This document shows, piece after piece, positions 41,347 to 53,514 of a stretch of DNA of 64,000 nucleotides (position 1 is the first letter of the stretch; each line of letters starts with the position of its first letter). The stretch is taken from assembly GCA_023213395.1 (NCBI GenBank), contig CM041465.1, positions 145,273,741-145,337,740 on the forward strand, in the 5' to 3' direction. The position numbers and the translations under genes were made by a program. The notes beneath the pieces were generated by a model. That model was given only the letters and a program-made list of their open reading frames with translations, was not told the origin of the DNA and made no database searches. The stretch is from Cycas panzhihuaensis. Taxonomy: Eukaryota; Cycadophyta.

Positions 41347-44300
41347 CTGCAAGTTATGCATGATAAGTAGCTAATTAAATAAAAGCAATGGAAAAGATGG
41401 ATTGACTAACATATTCAGTCATATCTTTCAACAACAGAAGGAAATAAAAATGAACAGAGAGAACACTCGAAACCATCAGCAAAATAATCCCTAATAAAAT
41501 TGCTCCAAATTAATCCTTTGCAGACTCAAGATTGATCGATAAATATACTATTTTTATTTCCAGGGTCTTCCTTGAAAATAAGAATGATACTGACTGTGGA
41601 GACCTAGCAGCCTTCACTGCCCATTGTTGGCTAGACCCAATATGAAGCTTATGTTTGGCCTATTCATCTCTTAGCTAGCACTCAAGGTAAGTTAGGGCAA
41701 TACCATTTTACGTTTACACAAACATTGACAACCGTTTAAGAGATTGGGCATTTTAGTCAAGCATCCCATTGGAGTCAGATCAAAATAACCAGAACTTCAC
41801 AATAGAAGAGCTGTTATACTAACACCTTCCTGCCTGCTTCTATGCTAATATGAGGGTCAGCATTAATTTTCTAGAGGCTCCCTTGGAATATCACTTCCAT
41901 ACTAGCCATTAGCTACCCAAACATGAAATGATATGATCCAAATATTATGTTTAACCTATGCATCTGTTACCCAGCAGCTGTGGCCTGTAAGGGTACAAAT
42001 ATTACAGGGCACACTAACCGGCTGTTATACAACAGGTTGTTTTGTTTGACCTACTATAAAACACGTAAATAGTAGATGGAAAAAACAATGCATTGCTTTC
42101 ATTTATGTTAAGTATGGTAATTAATCAATCAATTTCAAGGCAGGTTTCAATACGAATCAAACAATCAATAAGTCATAAACAATGGTGGATTCACTGATAT
42201 TGCAAACATTTCTACTAGCATTAGGTTCATGGCTGAGGAGGAGCTATAATACCCCAATCCTGTGAAAAACAAAAATCATTAGGGTCGACCAATAATAGAA
42301 CATCTTCTTTCTTTTCCATTATGTTATGTATGTCTTATTATTAATAAAAATGTTTTGAATTGTGTCACAAGAGCGAACTTAACCCCTAAGTTGACTAAAG
42401 AGAGTTAAGAAACTCCAAGTGCTAAATGCACCTTTAAGACAACCAATAAGAGCACAAAAGGTGGCTTCTCATTTGTCATCTAAGAGGGTAGCTTCCTCTA
42501 GAAGACTCCTCCATAAGTTGTCTCAAGCAACACTCAAATAATTTATCATATAAACACATGCTTAGTGAAGAAGGCAAGAAGGATTGTCATTCTACTTCAA
42601 CGGTATCATAAAGCCTACTAAAGCGAGAGGAGTAATAGCTTTGAAGAGAGGAAGGAGCAAGAGGTCTCAATCAAAGTCCACATTCCACCATCAACTTGAC
42701 ATGGAAGGGAACACAAAGGTGTATACACAAAAAGTTGCCAAGGTACCATGTCTACTATTTGCATATCGTTTTATTTTCTATAATTGTCAAAAGGTGGAAT
42801 TTAATTTTTTTTCTATGATACTATATTATTATTGTTAGGATAATTGTCAAGGTCAAGGGCCTCAGGGTTAAAAAGCTTAAGGCTTAATGGGGTGATGCAC
42901 AATTATTAACAAGGGGTCTTCTCATTAAGAAGAGAGGCAGTGCACAACTATTCTAGCCCTCCATAAAAATGAAGAGTAAATATTAAGAGGAGGTTAATGA
43001 GAATTTAAAATAAAAGAGTTACACCTCATTGAACAGATTGGAGGCTAGTTTCCTGCACAAGCCTCCTCCCATACACTGTCTTGAAGAAAATCCATGAGAG
43101 ATCTCCTCCCATAAGTCCACAAGGGAATGAAGACACTAAGGTGATGCTATTTTATAAGCACTTTAGTATTGGTTGGAAGAGGGGGGCAACATAATGAAGA
43201 CAATAGAGGGATCATGAAAGAAGGAGCTCTTCTTCAAGCCCAACTAACTACTACACAATTGATCAGCCCTTTGCCACCTAAATAAGAAGTATTGGAGAGA
43301 TTTCTTATTTCTAAATTTATGTTTATGTTTTATTTTTGGCAATGCATATAGGAATGCCTATGACAGGTTTAACTACACTTTTGTAATTTCTAATTCAAAT
43401 CAAAACACAAAACCTATTTTCCCTTGCAATCCTTTAGATGATTCCCTAATGTAAATATTTTTATAATTATACTTAAATATGAAAAAAATCAAGAAGATCG
43501 AGAAATGGGTCTTCATGGAAAGCTAGCCAAGCCAACCACTATAGCAACTGCTCAAATTCCCGTTATTTAAAAGGGCATTGCAAGAAAACAAACATGTGTT
43601 ATTTTGGTCTCTTGGTTTGCCCAGTAGTGGTGAAATACCACTATAAATGATATAAGATCAAAGTGAAGTCCTACAATTGCATTTTCTTCTTGTGTTTTCT
43701 TTCTTATGCATTTCTTCTATTAGTCTACATCGCATCTCACCCTCTCCATTACCCACAATTCAACATGCAGTTAGCAAGCACAAGAAAACATTATCATAGT
43801 CATTCAAGCTTGTTAGTAGGTAGTAAGCCACTAAATGTTGGTGTGTGTTTGTGGAGGTCAATTTTTTCATTAGTCGAAGCTCCCATACTAGTCCTATTTT
43901 GTCTAGGTCATTCTATGCCTTGCAATTGTTGCATCTCTGTCAAATCCGTCCCTTGAGCCATCATTTGTATCGTTACACAACAAAGACCAACCACCCTTCG
44001 ACAATTATTGTCCTAGCACCATTGGCTTAGTGGCCTACTAGTACAGTGAAGCCCCTTTTGAATCCCATTTGACTAAGACTCAAAAATTTGGCCTATTTTG
44101 CTCAGATTGCAAGAACCACTAATCAATCGCCTACTAGTCATTAATGTGGCTACCGTCTACATAGAATCAAGGTTAAATTCTTAGCTTTGGTTTGCATTAT
44201 GTGCGTCTCAACCTCCACTCGTCAGCATCGTTGAATTCAACCCTCGTAACTCGTAGGTTGATATATCGTTTTTTTCTTCATGAGCTAGGTCAACAGAAAA

Positions 44301-44559
44301 ATTAAAACAATAATAAATTAGGAACATTTTGACAAGAATATTCTAAAAGCATATTTAAATTTTTACTTGTTTCCCCTCCCCACCTTTCGTTACTAGTTTC
44401 CATTAGAAAATAAATAAATAAATAAAATTCTAGTTCTAGACAGTCACATATAAAACCCCTAATACAATTCTCATTACGAATAGTCACATATAAACCCCTT
44501 GATATTTTCTATCTCATTCACCCTATTATGGCCTTGCAAAACCCTATTTTAAAACATGA
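41347..44559. other. No gene or element recognised
   Basis: AT-rich sequence without recognisable coding domains, LTR ends or RNA genes. The open frame at 43663-43956 encodes a hydrophobic-looking peptide without family features. If the exon at 41149-41346 is real, much of this is probably intron on the minus strand. The 42.4-43.3 kb part resembles decayed repeat DNA but could not be assigned. Confidence 0.4.
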
Positions 44560-45330
44560 ATTCAATTTTTCACATATGATAATCAATGCCATGTTAATCT
44601 TATCTCATGGCCATAGAAACTTTTGTTCAATCCTTCCAAGACTGCCCTGTCCATACCATAGTTTTATCGTAGCCCCACCAAATCAAATAAAAAATTGTTG
44701 TATTGCCAAACTTGAGTTCATTCCCTTCTCGCATCAACACAGTCAAAGCAATATTTGATCATTTTTAGCTTGGTTAAGGCTCTTTAGCACTTAACTAACT
44801 ACCAATCATGGCTCTCAAATAAGCCACAACAAACAACGAGCTGCTACTTAGATAGATCCCACAAAATCCAAACCCCATTTCTCAAATGGTGCGAATGGCA
44901 AAATTAGAGTCAATGATTGAAATCCTATTGACGTGCCTTCCCTATTCTTTGGCATTGATCACACTTTTTGACCCACTATCGTATATATTCAAATAGTGTT
45001 GGCCACTAGAATTCATGTATTTTTCACTTTTGTGTGGCCTCTTGCTACTCCATCATGGGCTTGGGTAATGATTTAATTCACTTCATGAGGTCTAATGCAA
45101 CATCACAATACATTGTCTGGCCCTAGACGATATGGTTCTTCGTGAATCAACTAGTATGGTTCAGTCGTTCGAATCAAGTTTATCCTCTCTATTTTATCCA
45201 TATTGGGTGGGATATTAGGGAATGCCCTTATACCATTATGTTGATACTACTTCCACACTAAACAATGTTATATCTAGAAAATCATCTTTTACTTCTACAA
45301 CTTTTTCCCCATTCTCTATCCTTGATAATT
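44560..45330 (-). pseudogene. Gypsy E integrase
   Basis: The minus strand reads, in interrupted frames, a zinc-domain-like AHDGVARGHTKVKNT (about 45060-45015) and the integrase core start PFEKWGLDFVGSI (about 44895-44855) with the first Asp. Later core motifs are too decayed to place. It follows RNase H of the same element. Confidence 0.55.
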
Positions 45331-45770
45331 AGTGTCGAATGATATGTGCTTTACTCAATTTCACCACAATTTTGAATGTAAACTCTTGGAAGAGCATTAA
45401 CCACCTGCTAATGCGCCCTTTTAATAATAGCTTATTTACAAAATCGATGAGGGCTTGATGATCAACATAGAAGATAAAGGGATTGGACAATAGATAAAGC
45501 CAAAATTTTTGGAGTGCATAAACCATCCCTAGTCCTTTTTTTTTGGGGCGTATAATTTTGTTCTGCCCTTGTTAATTTCCTATCAATGAAGTATATGTGT
45601 CAATCCACATTATTTTCCCCTAATTGTGTTAATATACTACCAATTGTGAATTGTGATGCATCCACATGTACATGAAATACTTTATTCTAGTCTACGAGTC
45701 TTAGTACAAGGGTTGAACCTATTGCTCTCTTCAATGCCTCAAATACACTTTGTTGCTCAGGTCCCCATTT
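45329..45770 (-). pseudogene. Gypsy E RNase H
   Basis: The frame 45526-45329 reads MVYALQKFWLYLLSNPFIFYVDHQALIDFVNK, typical of a Gypsy RNase H (Tyr-Ala-LxKFxxYL, then the VxxDHxAL motif with a catalytic Asp). The preceding part, including the IDR region, is broken. Confidence 0.65.
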
Positions 45771-46560
45771 TCAATCGATATCTTTTTTTAACATAATTTC
45801 TAAGGGACTAGAAATATATGCATATCCTTTGATAAATTTTTTGCAATAACCTATTAATTCTAGAAATCTCTTAAGTTGTTTTGGTGCTAATAGTTGTGGG
45901 AAATCCAAGATTGTGGATACCTTTGTTGGGTTGGTTAGCAACCCTTTTTTGCTAACAATATGTCCTAATAAATTAATAAATGGGACTAGGAAGGTACATT
46001 TCTTGGGATTTAAGCACAAGTTATTTTCTCTGCAAGTTTGTAACATTTCCCTCAAGCTTTCCACATGGCTTTTCATAATTTTGTAAAAGGCCCAGTCATC
46101 AAGAAATATTGCCACCTTTTCTCCAATCATTTTTTTGAAAATGTTGATTACCACTCTTTGGAAGGTCGATGGGGCATTAGTTAAACCAAAGGACATAACC
46201 CTATAGGCATATGTTCCCCATTCAATGACAAATCTTGTTTTGGCTTGATCTTCTCGCACGATGCTCACTTGATTGTATCCACTAAAGTCATTTGTGAATG
46301 AGTAAACTTCATTTCCACCCACTATCTTTAGTACATCCTTCATAAATGAGATTGGGAGTGGATCCTCTTTTTAGATACTTTATTTAATTAATTGTAGTCA
46401 ACGCATACTCTTATTTTCCCTTCTTTCTAGGTATGACTACCATGGAACTTACCCAATCACCATATCCCACTTCATAAATATACCCTACTTCTAGCATTTT
46501 ATCCAATTCCGCTTTCACCTTTTCTTTGTATTTGGGATTCATTTGGTATGGCCTCTGGTT
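45771..46560 (-). pseudogene. Gypsy E reverse transcriptase
   Basis: The 190-codon frame (46343-45771) has SFTNDFSGYNQVSIV, WGTYAYRVMSFGLTNAPSTFQRV, the catalytic IFLDDWAFY and NPKKCTFLVPFINLLGHIV. In the first motif Asn precedes Asp (TNDF against LDGYSGYNQ in relatives), but the catalytic Asp is kept. The pieces upstream to about 46560 carry KVCVDY-like and KKDPLPI motifs in other frames. No chromodomain is present in E, so it is a different lineage from Q. Confidence 0.75.
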
Positions 46561-48373
46561 AACCAATTTTGTTCCCTATATCAAGTCTATATGCTGCATT
46601 CCTACTTCAAGAGGGGTGCCCTTCAGGTCCTTGTAAGACCAAGCAAAGACATCCTTGAATTTTTCAAATAATGTGCCTCTACCATTGTCTTATCATCCCA
46701 ATAATCTCTAATTATAATATTATGGGGATTCTTTTTAGTCCCTACATTTACTCCTGTTGTTTTCACTTCTTCATTCCTGATTTGTTGGTCCCCTGTCACC
46801 TAATGTGTTAGGGTTTCTTCTACCTCTCTTTGCTCATACCGTAATTCGATGTACTCAGGAGGGAAGTTGTAGGCTTCCCCTTCCTCTTTGTTGTCCTTAC
46901 TTTCTAATGTCCTAACAACTGACCTGGATTTTGTTTGTTCAATTGCTATACTCGTTTTCCTAATACACTTCAATACCCTATTTATAGTTTTATTTTCTGA
47001 TGAGCAGGAAAAAAATTGATAAATGATTTCTTCAAACAACCTTAGGAAACTCCTTGGAGTTTCTCTCATATGAGGAACCATTCTTTATCTAGTTTGCCCA
47101 AAATATGAAAGAATAGGTGTCCCTAATCACTTTCACAGATGCCCTTAGCTCTCCAAGCTCATTTGCATCTCTTGATATGTCTTTCTAGGCATTCTCCTAC
47201 CAAGAAAGGGGTAATGAATAACTCTTTGGGTGGGTCAAACTGTAACCTAAAAGATGTTAGTATTTCTCCCCAACAATGGAGTAGGGTTTGGTGGGCCAAA
47301 TACCACCGCCGAGCTAGGCCATAGAGGATTAGGACATAGTCCATTACCCAATGAGATTTATCCAAGATTCTATGGTTTAACCAATACTCCACACACTAGA
47401 TTAGATGGTTAATGCAATCTAGTTTTTCACTAGAAAATGGAGTCACTACTTTTTCAATAAAAGGAGGTTCTCTCCTATCTTTAGGTATGGGAGCACTACG
47501 ATAAAAGGGCAGGTTCTCTCAAGGCCTTTCTACATCATGTTGTCTCTTAGGGCCATGAGCCCACAAAGCTATTCTCCATAGAATTGTCACTAAGTGGATG
47601 TACCTTGAGAGAGGGAGATGACAAACTAGAGCTAGTTTCCTCAGTGTTGGGTAGGGAAGTAAAGGGAAATTCTACCATGGGTTTTGTCTCAAAAGTAGAA
47701 AGAAGGCCAGGGTCTGGGAGAAGATTGGCTAGATCTTATGAATCAAATTGATTTAGGTTAGGGCTAGGGGAAGGGTCAGGTTAAGCGTAGAAGTAGGGTT
47801 GGGGTTTGAAGTAGAAGATAGAGAATTAATATAATCAAAGTTGTTGTCACTATTAATATTCATGTCACGTGTAGTACATATAGAAACTTACAGCGAAAAG
47901 AGAGGGCTTTCATCTCATAAGATTCCCTCATCCAATAGTTAATTAAATTTTCACACCTTCTTCATCAAAGGAACTCTCTGATTGAAGCTAGTTAGGCTCA
48001 TTTTCAATGGCATTATTCATTGTGTCGACTTTCTCAACAATGTGATAGAAATTAGCTTCATTGAATGTTAAAGAGGTTTCCTCACTCACAATGGTAGTTC
48101 TTGAAGCATCATCAGGCACAACCTCCATTGTATATTTCCTCTTGTTCAACATGGGTAATACCACTTCACTACCTCCATCAAACAAGGTGAATGTGACATC
48201 TCTTCATCTTTGTAAGCATCCAGTTTGATAAAACCAGGGTCATCCTAATAGTGTTGGATAGGTCACCATTTCTTTTACCATTTCCACAATTATGAAAGCG
48301 ATGGATACTACAATCCCAACCACATTCATTTTTACATCCCTCAGTCATCCCACTAGTTTCACCAATAACTTAT
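46561..48373 (-). pseudogene. Gypsy E region upstream of RT
   Basis: Two open pieces are seen. The frame 47081-46800 holds EGEAYNFPPEYIELRYEQREVEE, an RT-upstream linker. The frame 48185-47988 (MFDGGSEVVLPMLNKRKY) follows a stop-broken protease end with LLG*PWFYQTGCL. Between them 47392-47159 reads gag-like (YGLARRWYLAHQTLLHCW), out of the usual order, which suggests a rearrangement. Copia C interrupts the protease at 48373. Confidence 0.5.
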
Positions 48374-48589
48374 TGTTGAAAATCAGAGCAAAATTTAAAC
48401 AGAGAAAAGAATGTACATCTTTCTATTGAGATTCAATCTGCTTAAATATACAACAGTGATGTGTTGGTTACAACTACTAATGTAACCGATCACTTGGATA
48501 CTGCCAAGTGGCATGATCTTATGAGTACATTAAGGGTGGGTCTAACATGGCCCCCTTTTCTTTCCTAGATAAAACATTATATTTCAACA
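48374..48589 (-). repeat. 3' LTR of Copia C
   Basis: 216 bp, TGTTGAAAATC to TTTCAACA. Two differences from 53299-53514. The adjoining CCCTCACTTAATG (48590-48602) is the polypurine tract on the other strand, altered from CCCCTCTTAATG in F. Confidence 0.95.
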
Positions 48590-48599
48590 CCCTCACTTA

Positions 48600-49244
48600 A
48601 TGTTTTATCTCTAAAAGTCCTATCTTGTCTCTTAAATATTTGAGCCTTTCTCTCCCAAGAGGTTTTGTCAGGAGATCTGCAACTTGCTCAGATGTCGGAC
48701 AGTATTCCAAGTCTATCTCTTTATTACGCACTTTTCTCTTATAAAGTGATGATGAACTTCAATATGTTTTGTTCTTGCATGTAGAATTGGATTTTTGGTC
48801 AGCTTGATGGCACTTTGGTTGTCACATTTTAGAGAAGTTGCTCCTTCTCACTGTTGATTTAAGTCAAGTAAAAGTTGTCTTAACCGGATAGCTTCACGGA
48901 GTTCTTGATGTGGGCGCTTTATATTCTCGCTCAGAGGAGAGAGCTATTGTAGCTTGTTTCTTACTGCACCATGAGATTGCTGAAGCTCCTAAGAAAAAAC
49001 AAAATCCACTTGTGGATTTCCTTTGTTCTTTGTCACCAGCCCAGTCAGAATCGCAGTATCCTGTTATTTTGATTGGATGCCCCTTTGAATATACTAACTT
49101 GAGATCTGTTGTTCCTTTGAGATATCTCAGAATTCTTTTTGCGGCTTGCCAGTGTCTCAATTTTGGATTCTGCATATATCTTGATATTAGTCCTACTGAG
49201 TAGGATATGTCGAACTGGTGGTCATCAAATAAATCGGACTTCAA
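48600..49244 (-). pseudogene. Copia C RNase H
   Basis: The frame 49244-48894 begins in the RT end (ISYSVGLISRYMQNPKLRHWQAAKRILRYLKGTT) and runs into RNase H (ITGYCDSDWAGDKEQRKSTSGFCFF, SKKQATIALSS). It is lost after SSEREYK. The CDNQSA and HIEVHHHF parts are readable in other frames to about 48730. Confidence 0.8.
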
Positions 49245-49248
49245 TCAT

Positions 49249-50210
49249 TTATGCATACAAAGTAACATCGGCATCTTTTTCCATACTATCTACCATTAGA
49301 TCACAATTTGTTTCCATGGGTGTTATGCATGGATTGCAATTCTCCATCTGAAATCGAACAAGCAGATTTTTGATGTAGTTACTTTGGGACAAAGTTATGT
49401 AGTTTTGATGTTGACCTATCTCCAGTCCCAAATAATAATTTAGTGAACCCAAGTCTGTCATTTCAAATTTACTTTGAAGTTGACTTTTGATCCACTTAAT
49501 TCCTTCTACATCATTCCCGATGGAGCATATCATCTACATAGACAACAATTATTGTTATCTTGTTGTTCGTTTTCTTATGTACTGTGGAGTCGAGTTGCAC
49601 CGAATAAACTTATTTTCTTCAAGAAAGTGATCTAATTTTGCATACCGAGCCGTGGTGCTTGTTTTAGACCATACAAGGCCTTTTTCAATTTGCGGACTAA
49701 ATTCTCCCGTCCTGTTGAGATATCCTTCTGGTTGTTGCATATAGACTTCTTCTTCTAGTTCACCGTTTAAGAAGGCACTCTTTACATCCATCTGAGAGAT
49801 TCCCCAACCTTGGGCAGTAGCCAAGGCTATTACTGTCCTTACTGTGTTCATCTTTGCTACTCTTGGAGAAAAAGTCTCATCAAAATCTACGCCTGCTGTT
49901 TGGGTGTATCCCTTTGCAACTAACCTTGCCTTGTGTTTCTCAATTTTGCCATCTACTCCTTTCTTTGTTTTGTAAACCCATTTGCAGTTCTGATGGATTT
50001 ATTAGCAGGTAGTTCTACTAATTCCCATGTTTGATTTTTCTTGATTGAATTTATTTCATTGTCCATTGCTTCTCTCCATTCTTGATGATCTTTTGCTTCT
50101 TCAAAATTATGTGGTTCAACTTTGCTTAGAAGGGCTCTTGACCTTTGCCCCCGGGTTTTCTGTTCTAATATATTTCCTTCTTCAACTGTTTTGATATACC
50201 ATTTTGGCAA
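49249..50210 (-). pseudogene. Copia C reverse transcriptase
   Basis: Three open pieces carry the RT: 50210-49953 (WYIKTVEEGNILEQKTRG, WELVELPANKSI), 49851-49555 ([42 protein letters not shown]) and 49533-49249 (GIKWIKSQLQSKFEMTDLGSLNYYLGLEI). The YVDD motif falls in a frame break between 49555 and 49533. Multiple short indels relative to A are the cause. Confidence 0.8.
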
Positions 50211-50339
50211 CTTTTTACATTTACGTGGACCTTCTTTTTCGATGGTGTCTCCTTGGTGGTTGGCGACGATGCATCGACTTGTCCTTCTTACGAAGTAATT
50301 TGAATCATTTCCTTTTCGGTTTCTTGGTCTTAAGTAACC

Positions 50340-51060
50340 ACGATTTTACGGCTCATCTTCTTGCATTCCTTTGTGTCCGGCAGTTTCCTGTTCCTTTTCA
50401 TTTTCTATTACTTTAATTTGTGAAGATTCAACTGAGTTTTCTTCATTAAAGACGACATCTCTACTCACATAGATTCTATTTGTTCTTAGATCTATGCATT
50501 TATATGCCTTTGAATTTTTACTGTATCCTATTAAGACACATTCTATGCTTTTTGCGTTTAATTTGGACCTCCTTTTATCAGGAATATGCACAAATGCTTG
50601 ACTGCCAAATACTTTGAGAAGACTTACATCGGGTTTTTGTCCTATCCAAGCTTCTTACGGGTGATGTTCTTCAATGCTCTTGTTGGACTTGTTTATTAGA
50701 TAGCATCTTGTGCTAACCGCTACCAATATGTCTTAGATATTTTTGCTCCATACATCATGCTTGAGCCATTTCCATCGAGTTCTATTCTTTCTTTCATTTA
50801 CTCCATTTGGTAGGAGTATAAGGAGTTGTAACTTGTCTACGAATCCCTCTGTCTTTGCAGTAACTTAGAAACTCTTTTGACATATATTCCCCTCCTCCAT
50901 CTGATCTGATGCATTTGATCTTCATTCTGATTCTAACTCGACACGCCTTAAATTCTTTAAATGTTTCAAAACTTGACTTATTATGTAAGAAATATACCCA
51001 AACCTTGGTGAAGTCATCAATGAAAGTTAAGAAATATCGCATCCATTAATTGGCGAGGTG
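50340..51060 (-). pseudogene. Copia C integrase
   Basis: The frame 51042-50794 has MRYFLTFIDDFTKVWVYFLHNKS and KCIRSDGGGEYMSKEF (second Asp), TTPYTPTKWSK (the Q-SNGVAERKN region is lost by an indel). The frame 50591-50346 has HIPDKRRSKLNAKSIECVLIGYSKNSKAYKCIDL. The catalytic Glu segment is out of frame. Confidence 0.8.
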
Positions 51061-51510
51061 AAATTGGACCACGGATCTCTGTGTGTATCAATTCTAATTT
51101 AGTGAGCTTTCCAAGTGCTTTCTTTAAAAGGAAGCTTTGTCTTTGTTCCCAAGTTGACAACCTTTACAAACAAATGTATCGATGAAATATTAGGTAAACC
51201 ATTTACCATTTCCGACTTTTCATTTGTTTAAGTGTATCAATTGAGAGATGTCCATACCTTAAATGCCATACTTTATTATTAGATTTAAGAGCAAGATGCT
51301 TTTTCTTCCAAATAAGGAAATCTGAGGATCCGAGGAGTTTGTAAAGATCATTGCATCGACTCCTTTTCCAACAATTTTCCATCTTTTTCATATCCAAAAT
51401 GTGGCAATTCCTTCTTCATCAAAAATGGTTCTCAAACCCTTTTTGCTCGATTGAGAGACAGAGAGGAGATTCATTTTAGATCGATACAAAAGAACATTTC
51501 CAATTCTTTT
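51061..51510 (-). pseudogene. Copia C protease tail and HHCC domain
   Basis: Broken frames encode the protease C terminus (MDMKKMENCWKRSRCNDLYKLL) and NKVWHLRYGHLSIDTLKQM, the start of the HHCC domain. The Cys pair follows in another frame. Confidence 0.7.
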
Positions 51511-52116
51511 TCATTTCCATTCGGAGTTTCTTGAAATGGTTCCAATCCCTTTTATATTAAGGGAATACTTGTCACCCAAACTCAGCGACTTGTCCATATT
51601 GTATGGATTCATGGTTTGGAACCATTCTTCCCTACTTGTCATATGTTTAGAGGCTCCTGAATCTATGTACCATATGTCTTTGTCTTTCATTCCCGTAACC
51701 AATGCTGTGATGAAGGTCGTCTCCTCTTCTTCTTCTTCTTCTTCTTCATCCTTTTCTTTGCTGTATCCGCCAATAGGTCGTTTTCCTTTATAAATTTCAC
51801 TTCGTCTTTGTGGGCACTGATAAGGATAGTGTCCACTTTGTCCGCAGTAGCAGCATATGTCAAAGATTCTACAATTGCTGGCGAAATGTCCAATTCTTCC
51901 ACAGTTGTAGCATATTCTATTTTCTCTGCCACGTCCTCGTCCTCTGGAGTTTGACCAGCGTCCTTGTCCTCTGGAATCTGACGTTCTGCTTGGTCCTCGA
52001 AATTGTTGTCTTCCTCTTGGCCCGAGATTCGATGCGGATGCAAATGCATCCTCCAATTCTGTCGTGTTTTCGTATCTTTTGTTTCTTTGTTCCTGTCTTA
52101 GCAGCAAACCTGTCAA
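51511..52116 (-). pseudogene. Copia C gag C terminus and protease active site
   Basis: This 201-codon open frame is the best-kept part of C: an RG-rich linker, two zinc knuckles (CYNCGRIGHFASNC and CCYCGQSGHYPYQC), an acidic Glu run of eleven residues and the protease active site WYIDSGASKHMT. The GAA/GAG run (51721-51760 on the + strand as TTC repeats) is longer than in A. The frame is lost at SRNSEWK. Confidence 0.85.
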
Positions 52117-52649
52117 TTCATCAAGAGTTAATTTGTCTAACCTATCACTGTCGGTGATAGTGTTGACAATTGTATCAAATGACTTTGGCGACCTTCATTA
52201 CAATTTCCACAAGATCTTGTTCAGATATTATGCCTCCAGCACTCAAGAGATTATTTCTCACAGTGATGATTTTATGCATAAATTCTTCTACCTCTTCATT
52301 TTCTTTCATGTGAAGTTTGTACAACTCTTCTTTGAGTGCAATTATTCTCGCCTTATTCTTTTGTCCGTATAAATTTTCCAGGCATTTCCAGATTTCAAAA
52401 GCCTAATTCAATTTCTCGACATAAATAAGAACAGAGTCTGAAATAGACATTAAAATGAGACTAGCCATATTATTTCTTTCAATCCAATTTCCTAACTTAT
52501 CATCACCAATGTATGAAGGGCGTTTTGTCCCTTGACCAATTTCAAGGCATTTTCATCCTCAAAATGGTTTCCATTTTAATTTTCCATACATGGTAATTTG
52601 AACCGATTAATTTTTACGGTTCGGTAGAGTGATGAGAGAGGGAGACATG
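52117..52649 (-). pseudogene. Copia C gag N-terminal part
   Basis: The probable start ATG is at 52647-52649, opposite the gag start of A. Capsid motifs (GSNYHVWKIKME-like, NNIASLILM-like, QKNKARIIALKEELYKLH-like) are readable on the minus strand, but several indels break the frame. Confidence 0.65.
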
Positions 52650-53132
52650 ATTTTTCGTGTTAAAACCAGGTTAGGGGTCGGTCAAATGCATGCGAATTCC
52701 GTACAAAACCCTAGGTGTCGGCCAAAAACAAGTGTACCTCAAATCAAAGGTTTCTCGGTAGTTCAAAAGCGAAGACGGTTTTCAAAAACTTTCTCAGAAG
52801 AGAGAAATCTGACTTTGAATGAAAAACGGCGAGTAGGGCAGAAATCGGATTTGAGAAGGAATCTGAGAAAATCTTGAAAGAAATCCTTGAATCGGCACGG
52901 AATCTTGACGTCTTGTCACTAAGAAGGGTTTAGGACGAGAAAATACCCGATATTGAGAGCGGATCGATGAAATTTACGAGAAAATCTCCCACGAAATCAG
53001 CGATGGTTCGAGGGCCTTTTGGCACCAAAGCGGTCTCAGACGAACTCGCTCCAGAAGAGAAATACGTTCAGCGTCCTCTGATCTATCTCCCCACAAAATT
53101 TGGCTTCGATCCGAGCACTTTGAAATTTTTCC

Positions 53133-53162
53133 ATCCGTACAGATCCGTACGGTTCCGTACAC
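53133..53162 (-). promoter_or_regulatory. GTACGGA repeat cluster in Copia C leader
   Basis: Three TCCGTAC copies occur within 30 bp, with the same spacing as at 4986-5014 in Copia A. The surrounding leader is less conserved. The cluster lies about 125 bp from the primer-binding site. Confidence 0.5.
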
Positions 53163-53286
53163 TGAAGAAATGTATGATCTTTGACTTGCAAAAAACTACC
53201 TACTGCTTTGTCTCCTTTTTGGACTCTTGACTGAGATGTCTTGACAGAGGAAATTCACCAGAAGAGGAATCAGATTAAACAGGCCT

Positions 53287-53298
53287 GCTCTGATACCA
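53287..53298 (-). other. Primer-binding site of Copia C
   Basis: Minus-strand TGGTATCAGAGC adjacent to the 5' LTR. Confidence 0.9.
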
Positions 53299-53514
53299 TG
53301 TTGAAAATCAGAGCAAAATTTAAACAGAGAAAAGAATGTACATCTTTCTATTGAGATTCAATCTGCTTAAATATACAACAGTGATGTGTTGGTTACAACT
53401 ACTAATGTAACCGATCACTTAGATACTGCCAAGTGGCATGATCTTGTGAGTACATTAAGGGTGGGTCTAACATGGCCCCCTTTTCTTTCCTAGATAAAAC
53501 ATTATATTTCAACA
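53299..53514 (-). repeat. 5' LTR of Copia C
   Basis: 216 bp, near-identical to 48374-48589. Followed by the target duplication CTTAT. Confidence 0.95.

Larger units (their letters stand above)
48374..53514 (-). mobile_element. Copia C, full-length recent insertion with eroded coding region
   Basis: A 5141-bp minus-strand element with 216-bp LTRs (48374-48589, 53299-53514) and the exact duplication CTTAT (48369-48373, 53515-53519). The LTRs differ at two positions by eye. It sits in the protease region of Gypsy E. Copia A is its nearest relative. Despite nearly identical LTRs the pol region carries many short indels relative to A, several changing CTG or CAG to CG. Confidence 0.95.

Noticed and set aside
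41600-42050. Possible pair of diverged 90-bp repeats
   Set aside because: The similarity is too weak by eye to separate from chance.
43663-43956. 97-codon hydrophobic open frame considered as a membrane protein gene
   Set aside because: No family features, no supporting context and no splice or promoter signals; likely chance.
51721-51760. TTC repeat considered as an independent microsatellite
   Set aside because: It encodes the Glu run of Copia C gag-pol and is in frame there.
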